NCBI GenBank assembly: GCA_021325375.1
Contig: JAJPHG010000024.1
Location: forward strand, 225,184 to 289,183
DNA: 64,000 nucleotides
Source of the DNA: Alphaproteobacteria bacterium
Lineage (GTDB): Bacteria; Pseudomonadota; Alphaproteobacteria; Micropepsales; Micropepsaceae
Direction: 5' to 3'
Position numbers and translations under genes: made by a program. Every line of letters starts with the position of its first letter. Position 1 is the first letter of the stretch. This document shows positions 34,575-42,195 of the stretch, piece by piece. A model generated the notes under the pieces. The model was not told the origin of the DNA, searched no databases, and saw only the letters and a program-made list of their open reading frames with translations.

Positions 34575-34981
34575 GCGATCCTCCAAAGGCCCGACGCGTT
34601 CATCAGGACCCGCTCGCCGCAGAAGACGATCGCGGTCAGGAACACCAGCGTTCGCGTCTGGCGCGAGACGCTGACGCGGATCTCGACGATGTCGCCGAGC
34701 CGGCCGGGCCCCACGAAATCGCAATTGAGCGACACCGTGCTGCACGATTTCGCCCCGCTGGCGAGCCTGGAGGTGCGGCTCATCGCGATGTCGGCGAAGG
34801 TCATCAACAGGCCGCCATGGACGGTGCCGGCCCCGTTCATGTGCTTTTCGAGCGCTGCAAAAGCGAACCGCCGCACCGCACCCTCGTCGGGAAGGCGGTA
34901 GAACGGCCCGGCGAAACGGTTGAAGCCGCCGGTGGAAATGTCCTCGGCGCCCTCGGGCAGACGGTTCGGAGCGGTATCCAT
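34571..34981 (-). CDS. PaaI-type hotdog thioesterase, upstream partner
   Basis: 136 residues starting MDTAPNRLPEGAED. The hotdog motif AALEKHMNGAGTVHGGLLMTFADIAMSRTS lies at about 45-75. The sequence is only distantly similar to the following thioesterase (shared NGAGTVHGG/MRGVVHGG block), so the pair may form a heteromer or act on different chain lengths. The 3' end overlaps the partner's ATG by four bases. It is divergent from the secreted TPR gene. Confidence 0.83.
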   Translation of the reverse strand: MDTAPNRLPEGAEDISTGGFNRFAGPFYRLPDEGAVRRFAFAALEKHMNGAGTVHGGLLMTFADIAMSRTSRLASGAKSCSTVSLNCDFVGPGRLGDIVEIRVSVSRQTRTLVFLTAIVFCGERVLMNASGLWRIA

Positions 34982-35131
34982 GCCCCGCGTGATAGGAAGT
35001 TTCACGCTGCACCGCAATATCGCCGCGCCACATTGGAAACACGACGCCGCCGCAGTAATGTTGCAAATCTCACCAGGATGCGCGAAGCGGGGGGCCGCCG
35101 GTCGCGTTGCCACCATTCAAGAGGAAAGATC

Positions 35132-36385
35132 ATGCGCAAGTCGTTCGTCCGTACCGTTTTCGCCGCGAGCCTGATGGCCGGCGCCGCCTTGGCCACGCCC
35201 GGCTTCGCCGCCGACGCGCCGGCGCAGAAAGTCAGCCCGGCCGTCGGCAAGCCGCTGTCGGAAGCGGCAAAGGCGATGAAGACGAACGATTTCGCCACCG
35301 CGCTCGCCAAGACCAAGGAGGCCGAGGCCGCGTCGACGCATGTCCCGTTCGACGACTACACGATCCAGCAGTTCTACGGGAACATCTATATCGGCCAGAA
35401 GGACTACAAGAGCGCCGAGGGCGCGTTCGAGGCTATGGCGTCGTCCTCCGCGCTTCCGCCCGCCGACAAGGCCGGCGTGCTGACCACCGTGATCCAGCTC
35501 GCGGTCAACAACAACGACTGGCCCGTCGTCATGCAATATGCCACCCAGCTGCAGGCCGTCGGCCCGCTTCCCGACAACGTGATCGAGCCGGTCGCGGTCG
35601 CCTATTACAACAGCGGCGCTATCGACAAGGCGCTCGCGCTCGCCAAGCAGGGCATCGCCTCGGCGCAGGCCGCGGGCAAGGCGCCGCCGCAGTCGCTGAT
35701 GGACATCGTCACCCGTTCGCAGCTCAAGTCGAACGACACGGCCGGCGCGCAGAAGACGCTCGAAGGCCTGGCTACGACCTATGGCGAGCCCAACGACTGG
35801 GCGCAGCTCATCGATCTCTCCTTCGGCACGCTCAAGAACCTGAACGACCTTCAGGCGCTCTATCTCTATCGCCTCAGGGTCTCCACCAACGCGACGACCT
35901 CGGTCGACGACTACGCGATCATGGCCAACATCACGACCAAGGCGGGCTATCCCGGCGAGACCGTCGCGTTCCTCGAGCACGGCATGCAACAGGGCACGGT
36001 CAAGGCCGGCGACAAGGCGGGGGCGCAGCTTTCGCTCGCGCGCTCCAAGATGGCCGAGGACCAGAAGAGCCTTCCCGCCTTCGCCAAGGCCGCCGAGGCG
36101 CGCAAGAGCGGCGATTTCGACGTCAAGCTGGCGGAGGCCTATTACGGCTATGCCCGCTATGCCGAGGCCGAGGCGGCCGCCCAGCGCGCGATCTCCAAGG
36201 GCGGCATGAAGGACGCGGGCGAGGCGCAGATGGTGCTCGGCATGGCGCTCGCCGGCGAAGGCAAGAGCGCCGACGCCGCGGCCGCTTTCGCCAAGGTCGG
36301 CGGCAGCGCCAACAACCAGGCCATCGCGCATCTGTGGAGCCTGTACGCCGAGCGCAAATACGGCTCGACGCCGGTCGCGCACTAG
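35132..36385 (+). CDS. Secreted tetratricopeptide-repeat protein
   Basis: 417 residues with a signal peptide (MRKSFVRTVFAASLMAGAALATPGFAA) and a strong GAGGAAAG ribosome site. The mature protein is helical with TPR-like units, clearest at DFATALAKTKEAEAAS, KDYKSAEGAFEAMA, YGYARYAEAEAAAQRAIS and EGKSADAAAAFAKVG. No catalytic domain is seen. A periplasmic scaffold role is inferred. Confidence 0.83.
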   Translation: MRKSFVRTVFAASLMAGAALATPGFAADAPAQKVSPAVGKPLSEAAKAMKTNDFATALAKTKEAEAASTHVPFDDYTIQQFYGNIYIGQKDYKSAEGAFEAMASSSALPPADKAGVLTTVIQLAVNNNDWPVVMQYATQLQAVGPLPDNVIEPVAVAYYNSGAIDKALALAKQGIASAQAAGKAPPQSLMDIVTRSQLKSNDTAGAQKTLEGLATTYGEPNDWAQLIDLSFGTLKNLNDLQALYLYRLRVSTNATTSVDDYAIMANITTKAGYPGETVAFLEHGMQQGTVKAGDKAGAQLSLARSKMAEDQKSLPAFAKAAEARKSGDFDVKLAEAYYGYARYAEAEAAAQRAISKGGMKDAGEAQMVLGMALAGEGKSADAAAAFAKVGGSANNQAIAHLWSLYAERKYGSTPVAH

Positions 36386-36456
36386 AACCGTAGTGGAAGT
36401 TCAGGGCGCGCGTGACGGGGGAGACCTGTCGCGCGCGCGGCGTTTGAAGGACGGCG

Positions 36457-37056
36457 ATGACACCGGCTCAGGTCGCAAGACCCATCGTGCTCGACCTGCT
36501 CGCGGCGATCGCGTTCGCCTCGGTGTTCTTCATCGCCAAGCGCGGGCTCGGCATCTCGGGGCTGCACAGCGTCTACGCCGCCACGGTCGTGGGCATCGCG
36601 ATCGGCACCGTCCAGTTCGCGGCCAAGAAGATCGCGCGCGCGCCCATCGGTCCATTGCAATGGCTGAGCCTGGGCGTCGTCATGGCGCTGGGCACGATGA
36701 CGATCGCGCTGCATGACGAGATCTACATCAAGCTCAAGCCCACCTTCATCGACGTCTCGGTCGGCCTGTTCATGGTGCTGAACGACTGGATGACCCCCTA
36801 CATGCCGGCGGAGGCGCGCGCCAACATCCCGCGCCGCACCGTCTTCCTGGCGGAGAAGAGCTGGGCGGCGATCATGGTCTGCTTCGGCTGCATCAATGTC
36901 GCCGTCGCCTTGCTCGCCGATACCGAATTCTGGGCGCTCTACGCCACCTTCGTGCCCACCGCGATCATCGTCGCGCTGTTCTTCGTGCAGTACAATTGGT
37001 TCCACCGCCTGGCGCAGAGGAACGCGCAGGCCCGCGCGGCGGCGCAGACGGTTTGA
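36457..37056 (+). CDS. YciB/IspZ family inner-membrane protein (septation protein A family)
   Basis: 199 residues with about five to six membrane segments. The family motif region MTIALHDEIYIKLKPTFIDVSVGLFM (about 76-101) matches the F-x-D-x-x-F-I-K-x-K-P-T segment of YciB, and WAAIMVCFGCINVAVAL fits the W-x-N region. YciB homologues affect cell-envelope integrity and septum formation. It stands alone here. Confidence 0.82.
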   Translation: MTPAQVARPIVLDLLAAIAFASVFFIAKRGLGISGLHSVYAATVVGIAIGTVQFAAKKIARAPIGPLQWLSLGVVMALGTMTIALHDEIYIKLKPTFIDVSVGLFMVLNDWMTPYMPAEARANIPRRTVFLAEKSWAAIMVCFGCINVAVALLADTEFWALYATFVPTAIIVALFFVQYNWFHRLAQRNAQARAAAQTV

Positions 37057-37079
37057 AGTTTCCTGACTGGCCCAACGCG

Positions 37080-37161
37080 TCATGGCCGCCCTTGTGGCGG
37101 CCATCCATAAACTCGGTTTTGCAGGGTGCGTATGGATGGCCGGGACAAGCCCGGCCATGAC
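37080..37161 (+). repeat. Palindromic repeat-like element (single copy here)
   Basis: Ends CATGGCCGCCC...GGCCATCCATA and TATGGATGGCC...CCGGCCATG are mutually inverted. The whole could fold into one long hairpin, with an internal GCCGGGACAAGCCCGGC stem. It lies between yciB and the sdpR promoter; no second copy is in the window. Confidence 0.6.
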
Positions 37162-37177
37162 GGTTGGTCGCGGGAGC

Positions 37178-37205
37178 TTGACTTATTTCAGTATTTCGCT
37201 AAATA
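37178..37205 (+). promoter_or_regulatory. sdpRI promoter with embedded operator, possibly leaderless
   Basis: TTGACT (37178-37183) and TAAATA (37200-37205) are spaced by 16 bp and end only seven bases before ATG 37213, so transcription would start at or within a base or two of the start codon. The inverted repeat TATTTCGCTAAATA (37192-37205) covers the -10 box, as expected for an ArsR/SdpR-type repressor site. Confidence 0.6.
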
Positions 37206-37212
37206 ACAAAAT

Positions 37213-37500
37213 ATGAGCGATGTGTTCGATGCCCTGGCGCACCCGGTTCGGCGCAAGATCCTGAAATTGCTGCGCGACGGCCCGTTGAGCGCCGGCGATC
37301 TGGCGGAGCGGTTCGCGCTCGCCAAGCCCACCCTGTCCGGCCATTTCACGGTGTTGAAGGCGGCCGACCTGGTAGCGACCGAGCGCAGGGGCACGTCGAT
37401 CATCTACAGCCTGAACATGAGCGTGCTCGAGGAGGCGATGGCGGCCCTGATGTCCATCGCCGGCACCGAGGCGCCCGAACCCGAGGGAGAACCGACATGA
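37213..37500 (+). CDS. ArsR-family repressor, SdpR type
   Basis: 95 residues, a single winged HTH: VFDALAHPVRRKILKLLRDGPLSAGDLAERFALAKPTLSGHFTVLKAADLV, with no metal-binding cysteines. The stop overlaps the ATG of an SdpI-family gene, the standard autorepressor/immunity pairing of SdpR-SdpI. It probably represses its own promoter via the operator over the -10 box. Confidence 0.87.
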   Translation: MSDVFDALAHPVRRKILKLLRDGPLSAGDLAERFALAKPTLSGHFTVLKAADLVATERRGTSIIYSLNMSVLEEAMAALMSIAGTEAPEPEGEPT

Positions 37501-38162
37501 ACCTGCGTCTGCCGCTGCTTTTGAGCTTCGCCCTCGTCGCCGTGATGGCGGCGATCAGCGCCTATGGCTGGACCGTGCTGCCGGCGGACGCGCAGCTCGC
37601 GACCCATTGGGGATTCGACGGAAAAGTGAACGGCCACATGTCGCGGGATTTGGGCCTGGCCCTGCTTCCCGCGGTCGCGCTCGCGGTGGCCGTCCTCATC
37701 GCCGTGATTCCCAGCATCGAGCCAAGGCGCGAGCATCTCATCGCCAGCCGCAAGGCGTTCTTCGTCTTCTGGATCGGCGCGCTCGTCGTGCTCGCGATCA
37801 CGCATGCGATGATCGTGCTGACGGCGCTGGGATATGCGATCGACATCCCCGGCACGCTGCTCGTCGTGATCGCGCTGGCGACAGCCGCAGGCGGCAACTA
37901 TCTGGGCAAGGTGCGCTCGAACTGGTTCCTCGGCATCCGCACGCCCTGGACGCTGTCGAGCGAGCTTTCCTGGGAGAAATCGCACCGCCTGCTCGGCCGG
38001 CTGTTCGTGATCAGCGCGGGCGTGACGCTTGCCGTGCGCTTCGCCATCGGCGTCGAACCCGCCTATCTCGCCTTCGCCGCCAGCGTGACCGCGAGCGCGC
38101 TGCTCGCGATCGTGAGCTCGTATGTCTACTGGAAGCAGGATCCGGAAAGGCGCACGGCGTAG
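37497..38162 (+). CDS. SdpI family membrane protein
   Basis: 221 residues with about six membrane segments. The DUF1648-type N-terminus is AYGWTVLPADAQLATHWGFDGKVNGHMSR, and the SdpI core is NYLGKVRSNWFLGIRTPWTLSSELSWEKSHRLLGRLFV, both diagnostic. In Bacillus SdpI gives immunity to the SdpC toxin and sequesters SdpR. No SdpC-like toxin is present here, so the ligand is unknown. Start overlaps the sdpR stop. Confidence 0.88.
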   Translation: MNLRLPLLLSFALVAVMAAISAYGWTVLPADAQLATHWGFDGKVNGHMSRDLGLALLPAVALAVAVLIAVIPSIEPRREHLIASRKAFFVFWIGALVVLAITHAMIVLTALGYAIDIPGTLLVVIALATAAGGNYLGKVRSNWFLGIRTPWTLSSELSWEKSHRLLGRLFVISAGVTLAVRFAIGVEPAYLAFAASVTASALLAIVSSYVYWKQDPERRTA

Positions 38163-38310
38163 GTCCGAGAAACCGGCACGTCGCCCTTCGAGGCTCGCCT
38201 TCGGCTCGCACCTCAGGGTGACGTGCCTACTGATAGAACAAACAAACGCGTCATGCTGAGGTGCGAGCGAAGCGAGCCTCGAAGCATGACCCATCAGATT
38301 CAATCTCTCC
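38163..38310 (+). repeat. R2 repeat element, copy 3
   Basis: Same layout as copy 1, with CACGTCGCCCTTCGAGGCTCG at left and ATGACCCATCAGATTCAATC at right. The stop codon (38300-38302) and last residues of the convergent Lrp gene lie in its right edge, as fdsD abuts the edge of copy 1. Confidence 0.85.
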
Positions 38311-38764
38311 CACCCAGCGGCAGCTCGGTCGAGTACTTGATCTGCTCCATCGCGAAGGCCGAGGACACGTCGGTCAGCCTCACCGCCTTGATCAGCCGCT
38401 TGTAGAAGCGGTCATAGCCCTCGACGTCCTCGCTCACCACCTTCATCAGGTAGTCGACGTCTCCGCTCATGCGGTAGAGCTCGACGATCTCCGGAAAGGT
38501 CGAGGCCACGCGCGCGAAATTCTCCAGCCATTCGGCGTCGTGCTCATTCGTCTTTATACTGACGAATATCGTGACCTTGAGGCCTACCTTGGCACGGTCG
38601 ACGAGCGCCACGCGCTTGAGGATGGTGCCCTCCTCCTCCAGCCGCTTGACCCGCTTCCAGCAGGGCGTGGCCGAAAGCCCGACCAGCTCCGCCAGCGTGG
38701 CGATGTTCAATGTCGCATCGCCCTGGAGCAGTTCGAGAAGTTTTTTATCTATCTTATCGAGCAT
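38300..38764 (-). CDS. Lrp/AsnC family transcriptional regulator
   Basis: 154 residues. HTH: LLELLQGDATLNIATLAELVGLSATPCWKRVKRLEEEGTI (about 10-50), then the RAM/AsnC ligand domain with VTIFVSIKTNEHD and YRMSGDVDYLMKVVSEDVEGYDRF. The length is typical. A near-consensus Lrp site sits four bases upstream of its start, so autoregulation is likely. The divergent neighbour is a small DUF6356-type gene. Confidence 0.9.
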   Translation of the reverse strand: MLDKIDKKLLELLQGDATLNIATLAELVGLSATPCWKRVKRLEEEGTILKRVALVDRAKVGLKVTIFVSIKTNEHDAEWLENFARVASTFPEIVELYRMSGDVDYLMKVVSEDVEGYDRFYKRLIKAVRLTDVSSAFAMEQIKYSTELPLGGRD

Positions 38765-38767
38765 ATG

Positions 38768-38782
38768 TAGAATATTTCTCTA
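38768..38782. promoter_or_regulatory. Near-consensus Lrp-binding site
   Basis: TAGAATATTTCTCTA matches the E. coli Lrp consensus YAGHAWATTWTDCTR at 14 of 15 positions and is an inverted repeat. It lies 4-18 bp upstream of the Lrp start codon. Confidence 0.6.
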
Positions 38783-38869
38783 CCATAAGCTCGGATAAAA
38801 GTAAACCCGATAATGATTTCCTCACCGAAGCAGCGCAGAATCTTCCGGTCGGTCTGAAGGCGTGCGTCC

Positions 38870-39115
38870 ATGAACCCGTTCACCTCCCATCCCAACACCG
38901 TCGGCGAGACCTATGGCGAGCACCTGGCGACGGCCACGGGCTTCGGCGGAAGGATGATCGTGGCCGGGTTCGCCTGCATGCTGCACGGCGTCTTCCCGTT
39001 CCTGTTCGTGACCACGGGCAGCAGCACCGTCCGCCACCTGCACGAGGTCATGATCACCCACCGCTCGCGCCAGCGCGCGGCGCCGGAGCTGATCGACCAG
39101 GGCGCCTATATCTGA
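38870..39115 (+). CDS. Small DUF6356-like protein
   Basis: 81 residues: NTVGETYGEHLATATGFGGRMIVAGFACMLHGVFPFLFVTTGSSTVRHLHEVM. One hydrophobic segment at about 29-48, followed by a conserved TGSSTVRHLHE block that I associate with DUF6356. The function is unknown. It is divergent from the Lrp gene and upstream of the thiolase gene (49-bp gap). Confidence 0.7.
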   Translation: MNPFTSHPNTVGETYGEHLATATGFGGRMIVAGFACMLHGVFPFLFVTTGSSTVRHLHEVMITHRSRQRAAPELIDQGAYI

Positions 39116-39163
39116 GAACGGTTCTGCTCTAGGCTTCTCCAATTCAGCCATTGGAGATTTCCC

Positions 39164-40369
39164 ATGAGAGAAGCCGTCATCGTCTCGACCGCGCGCACCG
39201 GTCTGGCCAAATCCGTCCGCGGCGGATTCAACATGACCCACGGCGCGGTGATGGGCGGACACGCCGTCAAGCACGCCATCGCCCGCGCCGGCCTCGACGC
39301 GAAAGAGATCGAGGACGTCGTCATGGGCTGCGCCCAGCCCGAAGGCGCGACCGGCATGAACATCGCGCGGCTGTCGGCGATCTGGGCCGGATGCCCCGTC
39401 ACCACGGCGGGCACGACGATCAACCGCTTCTGCTCGTCCGGCCTGCAGGCGATCGCGGTCGCCGCGCATCAGGTGATCGTGGAGGGCACGCCGGTCGCCA
39501 TCGGCTCGGGCGTCGAATCCATCTCGCTGGTGCAGATGGGCGGCATGAACACCAAGAACCTCACCGAAGAGCATTTGATGCAGGTCAAGCCGGAGCTCTG
39601 GATCTCGATGATCGAGACCGCCGAGATCGTCTCGGAGCGCTACGGCGTCGCCCGCGACCGCCAGGACGAATACGCGCTCGAAAGCCAGCGCCGCACCGCA
39701 GCCGCGCAGCAGGCGGGCAAGTTCAACGACGAGATCGTGCCCCTCGACACCAAGATGAAGAAGACCGACAAGGCGACGGGCCAGGATTCCATCGTCGCCT
39801 ACACGGTCACGCATGACGAGTGCAACCGCCCCGACACGACGCTCGAAGGCCTGAAGTCGCTCAAGCCGGTGCTGCAGGGCGGCATGAAGATCGCGCAGGG
39901 CAAATACGTCACGGCAGGCAACGCCTCGCAATTCGCCGACGGCGCGTCGGCCTGCGTGGTGATGGACGCGGCCGAGGCCGCCAAGCGCAACATCAAGCCG
40001 CTCGGCATCTTCCGCGGCTTCGCGTCGGCGGGCTGCGAGCCGGACGAGATGGGCATCGGTCCCGTCTTCGCCGTGCCGCGCCTGCTCGAGCGCCACAACC
40101 TGAAAGTCGCCGACATCGATCTGTGGGAGCTGAACGAGGCGTTCGCGGCGCAGGTGCTCTATTGCGTCGACCGGCTGGGCATCCCGCAGGACCGCCTCAA
40201 CGTGAACGGCGGCGCGATCTCCATCGGCCATCCTTACGGCATGTCGGGGGCGCGCATGACGGGCCACATCCTGCTCGAAGGCAGACGGCGCAAGGCCAAG
40301 CTCGGTGTCGTCACCATGTGCATCGGCGGCGGCATGGGCGCCGCGGGCCTGTTCGAGTTCGTCGCCTGA
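39164..40369 (+). CDS. Acetyl-CoA C-acyltransferase (thiolase)
   Basis: 401 residues. The acyl-enzyme Cys is in [18 protein letters not shown] near residue 90; [13 protein letters not shown] near 325, [13 protein letters not shown] near 350 with the catalytic His, and [13 protein letters not shown] at the C-terminus with the second Cys. It cleaves 3-ketoacyl-CoA in beta-oxidation or makes acetoacetyl-CoA in the reverse direction. A TTGGAG ribosome site lies nine bases before the ATG. The next gene begins two bases after the stop. Confidence 0.94.
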   Translation: MREAVIVSTARTGLAKSVRGGFNMTHGAVMGGHAVKHAIARAGLDAKEIEDVVMGCAQPEGATGMNIARLSAIWAGCPVTTAGTTINRFCSSGLQAIAVAAHQVIVEGTPVAIGSGVESISLVQMGGMNTKNLTEEHLMQVKPELWISMIETAEIVSERYGVARDRQDEYALESQRRTAAAQQAGKFNDEIVPLDTKMKKTDKATGQDSIVAYTVTHDECNRPDTTLEGLKSLKPVLQGGMKIAQGKYVTAGNASQFADGASACVVMDAAEAAKRNIKPLGIFRGFASAGCEPDEMGIGPVFAVPRLLERHNLKVADIDLWELNEAFAAQVLYCVDRLGIPQDRLNVNGGAISIGHPYGMSGARMTGHILLEGRRRKAKLGVVTMCIGGGMGAAGLFEFVA

Positions 40370-40371
40370 CC

Positions 40372-40941
40372 ATGCGCCGGGGGGCCGCGCTCGTCACTGC
40401 GCTTGTTCTGCTCGCGGGCTGCGCCACCACGCCGCCCGCGCCCAAGCCGGCGCCCCCGCCGCCCGATCCCGCGACCTTGATGCCGGCGCTGGAGAGCCGC
40501 ATCGCGCTCCTCATCGAGGAGGAGCGCGAGAAGATCGATCCGCACGCCCATCCGCTCGCCATCGATCCCGAGCTCGGCGCCGTCGCACGCGCGCGCTCGG
40601 CCGACATGGCGGCGAAGAACTACATGGCGCACGCCTCGCCCACCGGCGAGACCTCGGCGACGATCCTGATGGACAAGGACCCGCGCTTCCAGGGCCTGCT
40701 CGGCGAGAACATGGCGGCGCTGCATTACGTCAAGCAGACCGGCGTCGACGTGAACGGCTTCGCGCGCGGCTTCGTCGACCAATGGCTCAAGGACCCGCCG
40801 CATCGCGACAACCTCGCCATGGCCGACTACACCATGACCGGCATCGGCGCCGCCGTGAACGGCGACACGGTCTACGTGACCGCGCTGTTCGCGACCGATC
40901 TGGGGCTGGGGCCGCATGTCGAGAAGAACGCGACGAAGTAA
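40372..40941 (+). CDS. CAP-domain lipoprotein
   Basis: 189 residues with a lipobox (LVLLAGCATTPP, Cys about residue 16) and a Pro-rich linker. The CAP/SCP-like domain has LEEER-x-KIDPHAHPLAIDPELGAVARARSADMAAKNYMAHASP (His near 83), LLGENMAAL (Glu) and WLKDPPHRDNLAM, the last containing the conserved H-x-x-N/D. The CAP fold is seen in many secreted proteins of unknown function. It probably sits in the outer or inner membrane facing the periplasm. Confidence 0.86.
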   Translation: MRRGAALVTALVLLAGCATTPPAPKPAPPPPDPATLMPALESRIALLIEEEREKIDPHAHPLAIDPELGAVARARSADMAAKNYMAHASPTGETSATILMDKDPRFQGLLGENMAALHYVKQTGVDVNGFARGFVDQWLKDPPHRDNLAMADYTMTGIGAAVNGDTVYVTALFATDLGLGPHVEKNATK

Positions 40942-40956
40942 CCTCGCTCTCCATTG

Positions 40957-41130
40957 CCATGGCCCGCGAATGCGGGCCACCCAGCTGGGTTCTGGACCAT
41001 CCATAAAGGCTCACGCGGAGACGCGGGGAACGCGGAAGTTCTTTTCCAGTCCGCGAACTCCGCGTCTCCGCGTGCGATTTTTCGAGAGCGAGCCGGTGTC
41101 ACCTGGGTGGCCCGCATTCGCGGGCCATGA
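40957..41130 (-). repeat. R1 repeat element, copy 5 (inverted)
   Basis: About 174 bp. The left edge continues CAGCTGGGTTCTGGACC and the right edge is preceded by GGTGTCAC, the reverse of copies 1-4, so this copy is inverted. The internal hairpin has arms CACGCGGAGACGCGG and CTCCGCGTCTCCGCGTG. It lies between the convergent CAP lipoprotein and membrane-protein genes. Confidence 0.88.
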
Positions 41131-41145
41131 CAAGTGGGGTGTGGG

Positions 41146-41589
41146 TTATCGCCACCTGTCGCCCGGCGCCTTCAGATAGTTCGCGGCCACATAGCCCCAC
41201 GGGATCACCACCGGGAAGATCACGCTCATCAGGCAGGCCTTGATCGTCTCGGCCATGTCGGCGTCGACCGTGTGCGCGGTCCAGGCGGGCCACGCGATCA
41301 CGCCCAGCCACGTGACCTTCCACGCCATCTCGAAGAACAGCAGCGGCAGCATCTTGAGCGGATAGCGCAGCCCGATCACCGCCATCAGCGAGATGCCGAA
41401 GAGCATGCAGCGCACGACGCCCTGCATCAGGCTCGTCACCGGCGCGTGGCCGATGATCTTGGGCCAGACTTCCGAGCCCAGGCCCACGACGATCAAGAGA
41501 TACGTCGCGCGCAGCAGATAGAGCCGCCAGAGCGACACCTCGCCGGTCCGTGTTTCGGTCCGCTCGGTCGCGGAAAGCGCTATCGACAT
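41146..41589 (-). CDS. Integral membrane protein, function unknown
   Basis: 147 residues from MSIALSATERTETRTG with about four hydrophobic segments (LYLLRATYLLIVVGLG, SLMQGVVRCMLFGISLMAVIG, MLPLLFFEMAWKVTWLGVIAW and ACLMSVIFPVVIPWGYVA). I do not recognise a family. The open frame upstream of 41589 reads non-hydrophobic sequence and overlaps the divergent Mpo1-like gene, so it was trimmed. Confidence 0.68.
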   Translation of the reverse strand: MSIALSATERTETRTGEVSLWRLYLLRATYLLIVVGLGSEVWPKIIGHAPVTSLMQGVVRCMLFGISLMAVIGLRYPLKMLPLLFFEMAWKVTWLGVIAWPAWTAHTVDADMAETIKACLMSVIFPVVIPWGYVAANYLKAPGDRWR

Positions 41590-41698
41590 GGTTGGGTTCC
41601 GTGAAGTTGCACCCTTAGCTAGGGACCCGGCCTCGCTTCTCAAATGACTCCAGGCATCAAAGACATGACTTTTGGCTGCCCCGCGTCCACAATGCTCC

Positions 41699-42052
41699 AT
41701 GGCCGAGGCGCAGCAGACCAACCGTCCCATCGCGAGCTATCGCGATTTCTGGCCGTACTATCTGCAGGAGCATGCGAAGCCCGAGACGCGAGCGATCCAC
41801 TACGCGGGCACGGCACTCTCCACGCTCTCAGTCGTCGCGGCGATCGCGACGGGCAGGCTCTGGTTCGTGCCTCTGGCGCTGGTTTCGGGCTACGGGCCGG
41901 CGTGGTTCAGCCACTTCTTCGTCGAGCACAACCGCCCCGCGACCTTCACCTATCCGCTGTGGTCGCTCGTCTCGGACTACCGCATGGCATGGACCTGGAT
42001 GACCGGACGGCTCGGGCGCGAGCTCGAGCGCGCGGGCGTTTCAAAGCGCTAA
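41699..42052 (+). CDS. Mpo1-like/DUF962 protein
   Basis: 117 residues. The DUF962 signature is FWPYYLQEHAKPETRAIHYAGTALSTLS near residue 17 and GYGPAWFSHFFVEHNRPATFTYPLWSLVSDYRM near 65, with the conserved HAKPxTRxxHxxG and FVExNRPATF blocks. Yeast Mpo1 is a dioxygenase of 2-hydroxy fatty acids using Fe ligated by those histidines; enzymatic role here is inferred. Two to three membrane segments. Confidence 0.85.
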   Translation: MAEAQQTNRPIASYRDFWPYYLQEHAKPETRAIHYAGTALSTLSVVAAIATGRLWFVPLALVSGYGPAWFSHFFVEHNRPATFTYPLWSLVSDYRMAWTWMTGRLGRELERAGVSKR

Positions 42053-42135
42053 CTCGCTATTAATCGTATCGCGAGAAGATGTGTCCCAGGAAGAAAAGGC
42101 CGGCAACGGCCCATGCATAGGCACAGCGACGTTCC

Positions 42136-42164
42136 TTTACACTATATCTTGCCGCCGGTACTTA
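42136..42164 (+). promoter_or_regulatory. Candidate promoter of the PodJ/SEL1 gene
   Basis: TTTACA (42136-42141) and TACTTA (42159-42164) separated by 17 bp in an otherwise AT-richer gap, 32 bp before ATG 42196. Confidence 0.35.
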
Positions 42165-42195
42165 TGCTTGAGGGTGCGTCGTCCAGTGATTCGAA

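Noticed and set aside
37213..38162. A bacteriocin immunity cluster around sdpR-sdpI
   Set aside because: No SdpA/B/C-like or small secreted toxin gene is near; neighbours are yciB and an Lrp gene, so only the regulator-immunity pair can be claimed.
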